Positions 50,801 through 62,800 of a DNA stretch of 64,000 nucleotides are shown here, one piece after another; position 1 is the first letter of the stretch; every line of letters starts with the position of its first letter. The translations under genes and the position numbers were made by a program. The DNA is from Pristionchus mayeri. Its lineage: Eukaryota > Nematoda > Chromadorea > Rhabditida > Neodiplogasteridae. Location of the stretch: contig BTRK01000006.1 in NCBI GenBank assembly GCA_036245805.1, positions 35,592,901 to 35,656,900 of the forward strand. Direction: 5' to 3'. The notes below the pieces were generated by a model that did not search any database, was not told the origin of the DNA, and saw nothing but the letters and a program-made list of their open reading frames with translations.

Positions 50801-53800
50801 GCTCTGCAGCAAATGTCATCGGAGGCGAGCGAACAATCGATGAATGAGGAGAGAAGAAGAGAGATCACGATGGCAATGCAAGATCTAATCATACAATTGG
50901 AAGGTTCTTCTGGTCACGATCATACTATTGGAAGGTTCTTCTGGTTTAAAACCAACAATATGATCAGCTCTGCAGCAAATGTCATCGGACGCGAGCGAGC
51001 AATCGATGAATGAGGAGAGAAGAAGAGAGACCACGATGGCAATGCAAGATCTAATCATACAATTGGAAGGTTCTTCTGGTGACGATCATACTATTGGAAG
51101 GTTCTTCTGGTCACGATGGCAATGCAAGATCTAATCATACTATTGGAAGGTTCTTCTGGTTTAGAACCAACAATATGATCAGCTCTGCAGCAAATGTCAT
51201 CGGACGCGAGCGAGCAATCGATGAATGAGGAGAGAAGAAGAGAGATCACGATGGCAATGCAAGATCTAATCATATTATTGAAAGGTTCTTCTGGTTTAGA
51301 ACCAACAACATGATCAGCTCTGCAGCAAATGTCATCGGACGCGAGCGAACAATCGATGAATGAGGAGAGAAGAAGAGAGATCACGATGGCAATGCAAGAT
51401 CTAATCATACAATTGGAAGGTTCTTCTGGTCACGATCATACTATTGGAAGGTTCTTCTGGTCACGATGGCAATGCAAGATCTAATCATACTATTGGAAGG
51501 TTTTTCTGGTTTAGAACCAACAATATGATCAGCTCTGCAGCAAATGTCATCGGACGCGAGCGAGCAATCGATGAATGAGGAGAGAAGAAGAGAGATCACG
51601 ATGGCAATGCAAGATCTAATCATATTATTGGAAGGTTCTTCTGGTTTAGAACCAACAACATGATCAGCTCTGCAGCAAATGTCATCGGACGCGAGCGAAC
51701 AATCGATGAATGAGGAGAGAAGAAGAGAGATCACGATGGCAATGCAAGATCTAATCATACTATTGGAAGGTTCTTCTGGTTTAGAACCAACAATATGATC
51801 AGCTCTGCAGCAAATGTCATCGGATGCGAGCGAGCAATCGATGAATGAGGAGAGAAGAAGAGAGATCACGATGGCAATGCAAGATCTAATCATATTATTG
51901 AAAGGTTCTTCTGGTTTAGAACCAACAACATGATCAGCTCTGCAGCAAATGTCATCGGACGCGAGCGAACAATCGATGAATGAGGAGAGAAGAAGAGAGA
52001 TCACGATGGCAATGCAAGATCTAATCATACAATTGGAAGGTTCTTCTGGTCACGATCATACTATTGGAAGGTTCTTCTGGTCACGATGGCAATGCAAGAT
52101 CTAATCATACTATTGGAAGGTTCTTCTGGTTTAGAACCAACAACATGATCAGCTCTGCAGCAAATGTCATCGGACGCGAGCGAACAATCGATGAATGAGG
52201 AGAGAAGAAGAGAGATCACGATGGCAATGCAAGAACTAATCATATTATTGGAAGGTTCTTCTGGTTTAGAACCAACAACATGATCAGCTCTGCAGCAAAT
52301 GTCATCGGACGCGAGCGAACAATCGATGAATGAGGAGAGAAGAAGAGAGATCACGATGGCAATGCAAGATCTAATCATACAATTGGAAGGTTCTTCTGGT
52401 CACGATGGCAATGCAAGATCTAATCATACTATTGGAAGGTTCTTCTGGTTTAGAACCAACAATATGATCAGCTCTGCAGCAAATGTCATCGGACGCGAGC
52501 GAGCAATCGATGAATGAGGAGAGAAGAAGAGAGATCACGATGGCAATGCAAGATCTAATCATACAATTGGAAGGTTCTTCTGGTCACGATCATACTATTG
52601 GAAGGTTCTTCTGGTTTAGAACCAACAACATGATCAGCTCTGCAGCAAATGTCATCGGACGCGAGCGAACAATCGATGAATGAGGAGAGAAGAAGAGAGA
52701 TCACGATGGCAATGCAAGATCTAATCATACAATTGGAAGGTTCTTCTGGTCACGATCATACTATTGGAAGGTTCTTCTGGTCACGATGGCAATGCAAGAT
52801 CTAATCATACTATTGGAAGGTTCTTCTGGTTTAAAACCAACAATATGATCAGCTCTGCAGCAAGTGTCATCGGACGCGAGCGAGCAATCGATGAATGAGG
52901 AGAGAAGAAGAGAGACCACGATGGCAATGCAAGATCTAATCATATTATTGGAAGGTTTTTCTGGTTTAGAACCAACAATATGATCAGCTCTGCAGCAAAT
53001 GTCATCGGACGCGAGCGAGCAATCGATGAATGAGGAGAGAAGAAGAGAGATCACGATGGCAATGCAAGATCTAATCATATTATTGGAAGGTTCTTCTGGT
53101 TTAGAACCAACAACATGATCAGCTCTGCAGCAAATGTCATCGGACGCGAGCGAACAATCGATGAATGAGGAGAGAAGAAGAGAGATCACGATGGCAATGC
53201 AAGATCTAATCATACAATTGGAAGGTTCTTCTGGTCACGATCATACTATTGGAAGGTTCTTCTGGTCACGATGGCAATGCAAGATCTAATCATACTATTG
53301 GAAGGTTTTTCTGGTTTAGAACCAACAATATGATCAGCTCTGCAGCAAATGTCATCGGACGCGAGCGAGCAATCGATGAATGAGGAGAGAAGAAGAGAGA
53401 TCACGATGGCAATGCAAGATCTAATCATATTATTGGAAGGTTCTTCTGGTTTAGAACCAACAACATGATCAGCTCTGCAGCAAATGTCATCGGACGCGAG
53501 CGAACAATCGATGAATGAGGAGAGAAGAAGAGAGATCACGATGGCAATGCAAGATCTAATCATACAATTGGAAGGTTCTTCTGGTCACGATCATACTATT
53601 GGAAGGTTCTTCTGGTCACGATGGCAATGCAAGATCTAATCATACTATTGGAAGGTTCTTCTGGTTTAAAACCAACAATATGATCAGCTCTGCAGCAAGT
53701 GTCATCGGACGCGAGCGAGCAATCGATGAATGAGGAGAGAAGAAGAGAGACCACGATGGCAATGCAAGATCTAATCATATTATTGGAAGGTTTTTCTGGT

Positions 53801-56800
53801 TTAGAACCAACAATATGATCAGCTCTGCAGCAAATGTCATCGGACGCGAGCGAGCAATCGATGAATGAGGAGAGAAGAAGAGAGATCACGATGGCAATGC
53901 AAGATCTAATCATATTATTGGAAGGTTCTTCTGGTTTAGAACCAACAACATGATCAGCTCTGCAGCAAATGTCATCGGACGCGAGCGAACAATCGATGAA
54001 TGAGGAGAGAAGAAGAGAGATCACGATGGCAATGCAAGATCTAATCATACAATTGGAAGGTTCTTCTGGTCACGATCATACTATTGGAAGGTTCTTCTGG
54101 TCACGATGGCAATGCAAGATCTAATCATACTATTGGAAGGTTTTTCTGGTTTAGAACCAACAATATGATCAGCTCTGCAGCAAATGTCATCGGACGCGAG
54201 CGAGCAATCGATGAATGAGGAGAGAAGAAGAGAGATCACGATGGCAATGCAAGATCTAATCATATTATTGGAAGGTTCTTCTGGTTTAGAACCAACAACA
54301 TGATCAGCTCTGCAGCAAATGTCATCGGACGCGAGCGAACAATCGATGAATGAGGAGAGAAGAAGAGAGATCACGATGGCAATGCAAGATCTAATCATAC
54401 TATTGGAAGGTTCTTCTGGTTTAGAACCAACAATATGATCAGCTCTGCAGCAAATGTCATCGGATGCGAGCGAGCAATCGATGAATGAGGAGAGAAGAAG
54501 AGAGATCCCGATTGCAATGCAAGATCTAATCATATTATTGGAAGGTTCTTCTGGTTTAGAACCAACAACATGATCAGCTCTGCTGCAAATGTCATCGGAC
54601 GCGAGCGAACAATCGATGAATGAGGAGAGAAGAAGAGAGATCACGATGGCAATGCAAGATCTAATCATATTATTGAAAGGTTCTTCTGGTTTAGAACCAA
54701 AAAAATGAACAGCTCTGCAGGAAATGTCATCGGACGCGAGCGAACAATCGATGAATGAGGAGAGAAGAAGAGAGATCACGATGGCAATGCAAGATCTAAT
54801 CATACTATTGGAAGGTTCTTCTGGTCACGATCATACTATTGGAAGGTTCTTCTGGTCACGATGGCAATGCAAGATCTAATCATACTATTGGAAGGTTCTT
54901 CTGGTTAAGAACCAACAACATGATCAGCTCTGCAGCAAATGTCATCGGACGCGAGCGAACAATCGATGAATGAGGAGAGAAGAAGAGAGATCCCGATTGC
55001 AATGCAAGATCTAATCATATTATTGGAAGGTTCTTCTGGTTTAGAACCAACAACATGATCAGCTCTGCTGCAAATGTCATCGGACGCGAGCGAACAATCG
55101 ATGAATGAGGAGAGAAGAAGAGAGATCACGATGGCAATGCAAGATCTAATTATTTTATTGGAAGGTTTTTCTGGTTTAGAACCAACAACATGATCAGATC
55201 TGCAGCAAATGTCATCGGACGCGAGCGAACAATCGATGAATGAGGAGAGAAGAAGAGAGATCACGATGGCAATGCAAGATCTAATCATACAATTGGAAGG
55301 TACTTCTGGTCACGATGGCAATGCAAGATCTAATCATACTATTGGAAGGTTCTTCTGGTTTAGAACCAACAATATGATCAGCTCTGCAGCAAATGTCATC
55401 GGAGGCGAGCGAACAATCGATGAATGAGGAGAGAAGAAGAGAGATCACGATGGCAATGCAAGATCTAATCATACAATTGGAAGGTTCTTCTGGTCACGAT
55501 CATACTATTGGAAGGTTCTTCTGGTTTAAAACCAACAATATGATCAGCTCTGCAGCAAATGTCATCGGACGCGAGCGAGCAATCGATGAATGAGGAGAGA
55601 AGAAGAGAGACCACGATGGCAATGCAAGATCTAATCATACAATTGGAAGGTTCTTCTGGTCACGATCATACTATTGGAAGGTTCTTCTGGTCACGATGGC
55701 AATGCAAGATCTAATCATACTATTGGAAGGTTCTTCTGGTTTAGAACCAACAATATGATCAGCTCTGCAGCAAATGTCATCGGACGCGAGCGAGCAATCG
55801 ATGAATGAGGAGAGAAGAAGAGAGATCACGATGGCAATGCAAGATCTAATCATATTATTGAAAGGTTCTTCTGGTTTAGAACCAACAACATGATCAGCTC
55901 TGCAGCAAATTTCATCGGACGCGAGCGAACAATCGATGAATGAGGAGAGAAGAAGAGAGATCACGATGGCAATGCAAGATCTAATCATACTATTGGAAGG
56001 TTCTTCTTGTTTAGAACCAACAATATGATCAGCTCTGCAGCAAATGTCATCGGAGGCGAGCGAACAATGGATGAATGAGGAGAGAAGAAGAGAGATCACG
56101 ATGGCAATGCAAGATCTAATCATACAATTGGAAGGTTCTTCTGGTCACGATCATACTATTGGAAGGTTCTTCTGGTCACGATGGCAATGCAAGATCTAAT
56201 CATACTATTGGAAGGTTCTTCTGGTTTAGAACCAACAACATGATCAGCTCTGCAGCAAATGTCATCGGACGCGAGCGAACAATCGATGAATGAGGAGAGA
56301 AGAAGAGAGATCACGATGGCAATGCAAGATCTAATCATATTATTGGAAGGTTCTTCTGGTTTAGAACCAACAACATGATCAGCTCTGCAGCAAATGTCAT
56401 CGGACGCGAGCGAACAATCGATGAATGAGGAGAGAAGAAGAGAGATCACGATGGCAATGCAAGATCTAATCATACAATTGGAAGGTTCTTCTGGTCACGA
56501 TGGCAATGCAAGATCTAATCATACTATTGGAAGGTTCTTCTGGTTTAGAACCAACAATATGATCAGCTCTGCAGCAAATGTCATCGGACGCGAGCGAGCA
56601 ATCGATGAATGAGGAGAGAAGAAGAGAGATCACGATGGCAATGCAAGATCTAATCATACAATTGGAAGGTTCTTCTGGTCACGATCATACTATTGGAAGG
56701 TTCTTCTGGTTTAGAACCAACAACATGATCAGCTCTGCAGCAAATGTCATCGGACGCGAGCGAACAATCGATGAATGAGGAGAGAAGAAGAGAGATCACG

Positions 56801-59800
56801 ATGGCAATGCAAGATCTAATCATACTATTGGAAGGTTCTTCTGGTCACGATCATACTATTGGAAGGTTCTTCTGGTCACGATGGCAATGCAAGATCTAAT
56901 CATACTATTGGAAGGTTCTTCTGGTTAAGAACCAACAACATGATCAGCTCTGCAGCAAATGTCATCGGACGCGAGCGAACAATCGATGAATGAGGAGAGA
57001 AGAAGAGAGATCACGATGGCAATGCAAGATCTAATTATTTTATTGGAAGGTTTTTCTGGTTTAGAACCAACAACATGATCAGATCTGCAGCAAATGTCAT
57101 CGGACGCGAGCGAACAATCGATGAATGAGGAGAGAAGAAGAGAGATCACGATGGCAATGCAAGATCTAATCATACAATTGGAAGGTACTTCTGGTCACGA
57201 TGGCAATGCAAGATCTAATCATACTATTGGAAGGTTCTTCTGGTTTAGAACCAACAATATGATCAGCTCTGCAGCAAATGTCATCGGAGGCGAGCGAACA
57301 ATCGATGAATGAGGAGAGAAGAAGAGAGATCACGATGGCAATGCAAGATCTAATCATACAATTGGAAGGTTCTTCTGGTCACGATCATACTATTGGAAGG
57401 TTCTTCTGGTTTAAAACCAACAATATGATCAGCTCTGCAGCAAATGTCATCGGACGCGAGCGAGCAATCGATGAATGAGGAGAGAAGAAGAGAGACCACG
57501 ATGGCAATGCAAGATCTAATCATACAATTGGAAGGTTCTTCTGGTCACGATCATACTATTGGAAGGTTCTTCTGGTCACGATGGCAATGCAAGATCTAAT
57601 CATACTATTGGAAGGTTCTTCTGGTTTAGAACCAACAATATGATCAGCTCTGCAGCAAATGTCATCGGACGCGAGCGAGCAATCGATGAATGAGGAGAGA
57701 AGAAGAGAGATCACGATGGCAATGCAAGATCTAATCATATTATTGAAAGGTTCTTCTGGTTTAGAACCAACAACATGATCAGCTCTGCAGCAAATTTCAT
57801 CGGACGCGAGCGAACAATCGATGAATGAGGAGAGAAGAAGAGAGATCACGATGGCAATGCAAGATCTAATCATACTATTGGAAGGTTCTTCTTGTTTAGA
57901 ACCAACAATATGATCAGCTCTGCAGCAAATGTCATCGGAGGCGAGCGAACAATGGATGAATGAGGAGAGAAGAAGAGAGATCACGATGGCAATGCAAGAT
58001 CTAATCATACAATTGGAAGGTTCTTCTGGTCACGATCATACTATTGGAAGGTTCTTCTGGTCACGATGGCAATGCAAGATCTAATCATACTATTGGAAGG
58101 TTCTTCTGGTTTAGAACCAACAACATGATCAGCTCTGCAGCAAATGTCATCGGACGCGAGCGAACAATCGATGAATGAGGAGAGAAGAAGAGAGATCACG
58201 ATGGCAATGCAAGATCTAATCATATTATTGGAAGGTTCTTCTGGTTTAGAACCAACAACATGATCAGCTCTGCAGCAAATGTCATCGGACGCGAGCGAAC
58301 AATCGATGAATGAGGAGAGAAGAAGAGAGATCACGATGGCAATGCAAGATCTAATCATACAATTGGAAGGTTCTTCTGGTCACGATGGCAATGCAAGATC
58401 TAATCATACTATTGGAAGGTTCTTCTGGTTTAGAACCAACAATATGATCAGCTCTGCAGCAAATGTCATCGGACGCGAGCGAGCAATCGATGAATGAGGA
58501 GAGAAGAAGAGAGATCACGATGGCAATGCAAGATCTAATCATACAATTGGAAGGTTCTTCTGGTCACGATCATACTATTGGAAGGTTCTTCTGGTTTAGA
58601 ACCAACAACATGATCAGCTCTGCAGCAAATGTCATCGGACGCGAGCGAACAATCGATGAATGAGGAGAGAAGAAGAGAGATCACGATGGCAATGCAAGAT
58701 CTAATCATACAATTGGAAGGTTCTTCTGGTCACGATCATACTATTGGAAGGTTCTTCTGGTCACGATGGCAATGCAAGATCTAATCATACTATTGGAAGG
58801 TTCTTCTGGTTTAAAACCAACAATATGATCAGCTCTGCAGCAAGTGTCATCGGACGCGAGCGAGCAATCGATGAATGAGGAGAGAAGAAGAGAGACCACG
58901 ATGGCAATGCAAGATCTAATCATATTATTGGAAGGTTTTTCTGGTTTAGAACCAACAATATGATCAGCTCTGCAGCAAATGTCATCGGACGCGAGCGAGC
59001 AATCGATGAATGAGGAGAGAAGAAGAGAGATCACGATGGCAATGCAAGATCTAATCATATTATTGGAAGGTTCTTCTGGTTTAGAACCAACAACATGATC
59101 AGCTCTGCAGCAAATGTCATCGGACGCGAGCGAACAATCGATGAATGAGGAGAGAAGAAGAGAGATCACGATGGCAATGCAAGATCTAATCATACAATTG
59201 GAAGGTTCTTCTGGTCACGATCATACTATTGGAAGGTTCTTCTGGTCACGATGGCAATGCAAGATCTAATCATACTATTGGAAGGTTCTTCTGGTTTAAA
59301 ACCAACAATATGATCAGCTCTGCAGCAAGTGTCATCGGACGCGAGCGAGCAATCGATGAATGAGGAGAGAAGAAGAGAGACCACGATGGCAATGCAAGAT
59401 CTAATCATATTATTGGAAGGTTTTTCTGGTTTAGAACCAACAACATGATCAGCTCTGCAGCAAATGTCATCGGACGCGGGCGGGCAATCGATGAATGAGG
59501 AGAGAAGAAGAGAGATCACGATGGCAATGCAAGATCTAATCATACAATTGGAAGGTTCTTCTGGTCACGATCATACTATTGGAAAGTTCTTCTGGTCACG
59601 ACGGCAATGCAAGATCTAATCATACTATTGGAAGGTTCTTCTGGTTTAGAACCAACAACATGATCTGCTCTGCGCCAAATGTCATCGGACGCGAGCGAAC
59701 AATCGATGAATGAGGAGAGAAGAAGAGAGATCACGATGGCAATGCAAGATCTAATCATACAATTGGAAGGTTCTTCTGGTCACGATCATACTATTGGAAG

Positions 59801-62800
59801 GTTCTTCTGGTCACGATGGCAATGCAAGATCTAATCATACTATTGGAAGGTTCTTCTGGTCACGATCATACTATTGGAAGGTTCTTCTGGTCACGATGGC
59901 AATGCAAGATCTAATCATACTATTGGAAGGTTCTTCTGGTTTAGAACCAACAATATGATCAGCTCTGCAGCAAATGTCATCGGATGCGAGCGAGCAATCG
60001 ATGAATGAGGAGAGAAGAAGAGAGATCCCGATTGCAATGCAAGATCTAATCATATTATTGGAAGGTTCTTCTGGTTTAGAACCAACAACATGATCAGCTC
60101 TGCAGCAAATGTCATCGGACGCGAGCGAACAATCGATGAATGAGGAGAGAAGAAGAGAGATCACGATGGCAATGCAAGATCTAATCATACAATTGGAAGG
60201 TTCTTCTGGTCACGATCATACTATTGGAAGGTTCTTCTGGTTTAGAACCAACAACATGATCAGCTCTGCAGCAAATGTCATCGGACGCGAGCGAACAATC
60301 GATGAATGAGGAGAGAAGAAGAGAGATCACGATGGCAATGCAAGATCTAATCATACAATTGGAAGGTTCTTCTGGTCACGATCATACTATTGGAAGGTTC
60401 TTCTGGTTTAGAACCAACAACATGATCAGCTCTGCAGCAAATGTCATCGGACGCGAGCGAACAATCGATGAATGAGGAGAGAAGAAGAGAGATCACGATG
60501 GCAATGCAAGATCTAATCATACAATTGGAAGGTTCTTCTGGTCACGATCATACTATTGGAAGGTTCTTCTGGTCACGATGGCAATGCAAGATCTAATCAT
60601 ACTATTGGAAGGTTCTTCTGGTTTAAAACCAACAATATGATCAGCTCTGCAGCAAGTGTCATCGGACGCGAGCGAGCAATCGATGAATGAGGAGAGAAGA
60701 AGAGAGACCACGATGGCAATGCAAGATCTAATCATATTATTGGAAGGTTTTTCTGGTTTAGAACCAACAATATGATCAGCTCTGCAGCAAATGTCATCGG
60801 ACGCGAGCGAGCAATCGATGAATGAGGAGAGAAGAAGAGAGATCACGATGGCAATGCAAGATCTAATCATATTATTGGAAGGTTCTTCTGGTTTAGAACC
60901 AACAACATGATCAGCTCTGCAGCAAATGTCATCGGACGCGAGCGAACAATCGATGAATGAGGAGAGAAGAAGAGAGATCACGATGGCAATGCAAGATCTA
61001 ATCATACAATTGGAAGGTTCTTCTGGTCACGATCATACTATTGGAAGGTTCTTCTGGTCACGATGGCAATGCAAGATCTAATCATACTATTGGAAGGTTC
61101 TTCTGGTTTAAAACCAACAATATGATCAGCTCTGCAGCAAGTGTCATCGGACGCGAGCGAGCAATCGATGAATGAGGAGAGAAGAAGAGAGACCACGATG
61201 GCAATGCAAGATCTAATCATATTATTGGAAGGTTTTTCTGGTTTAGAACCAACAACATGATCAGCTCTGCAGCAAATGTCATCGGACGCGGGCGGGCAAT
61301 CGATGAATGAGGAGAGAAGAAGAGAGATCACGATGGCAATGCAAGATCTAATCATACAATTGGAAGGTTCTTCTGGTCACGATCATACTATTGGAAGGTT
61401 CTTCTGGTCACGATGGCAATGCAAGATCTAATCATACTATTGGAAGGTTCTTCTGGTTTAGAACCAACAACATGATCTGCTCTGCGCCAAATGTCATCGG
61501 ACGCGAGCGAACAATCGATGAATGAGGAGAGAAGAAGAGAGATCACGATGGCAATGCAAAATCTAATCATACTATTGGAAGGTTCTTCTGGTTTAGAACC
61601 AACAATATGATCAGCTCTGTAGCAAATGTCATCGGATGCGAGCGAGCAATCGATGAATGAGGAGAGAAGAAGAGAGATCCCGATTGCAATGCAAGATCTA
61701 ATCATATTATTGGAAGGTTCTTCTGGTTTAGAACCAACAACATGATCAGCTCTGCAGCAAATGTCATCGGACGCGAGCGAACAATCGATGAATGAGGAGA
61801 GAAGAAGAGAGATCACGATAGCAATGCAAGATCTAATCATATTATTGAAAGGTTCTTCTGGTTTAGAACCAACAATATGAACAGCTCTGCAGGAAATGTC
61901 ATCGGACGCGAGCGAACAATCGATGAATGAGGAGAGAAGAAGAGAGATCACGATGGCAATGCAAGATCTAATCATACAATTGGAAGGTTCTTCTGGTCAC
62001 GATCATATTATTGGAAGGTTCTTCTGGTCACGATGGCAATGCAAGATCTAATCATACTATTGGAAGGTTCTTCTGGTTTAAAACCAACAATATGATCAGC
62101 TCTGCAGCAAATGTCATCGGACGCGGGCGGGCAATCGATGAATGAGGAGAGAAGAAGAGAGACCACGATGGCAATGCAAGATCTAATCATATTATTGGAA
62201 GGTTTTTCTGGTTTAGAACCAACAACATGATCAGCTCTGAAGCAAATGTCATCGGACGCGGGCGGGCAATCGATGAATGAGGAGAGAAGAAGAGAGATCA
62301 CGATGGCAATACAAGATCTAATCATACAATTGGAAGGTTCTTCTGGTCACGATCATACTATTGGAAGGTTCTTCTGGTCATGATGGCAATGCAAGATCTA
62401 ATCATACTATTGGAAGGTTCTTCTGGTTTAGAACCAACAACATGATCTGCTCTGCACCAAATGTCATCGGACGCGAGCGAACAATCGATGAATGAGGAGA
62501 GAAGAAGAGAGATCACGATGGCAATGCAAGATCTAATCATACTATTGGAAGGTTCTTCTGGTTTAGAACCAACAATATGATCAGCTCTGCAGCAAATGTC
62601 ATCGGATGCGAGCGAGCAATCGATGAATGAGGAGAGAAGAAGAGAGATCCCGATTGCAATGCAAGATCTAATCATATTATTGGAAGGTTCTTCTGGTTTA
62701 GAACCAACAACATGATCAGCTCTGCAGCAAATGTCATCGGACGCGAGCGAACAATCGATGAATGAGGAGAGAAGAAGAGAGATCACGATGGCAATGCAAG

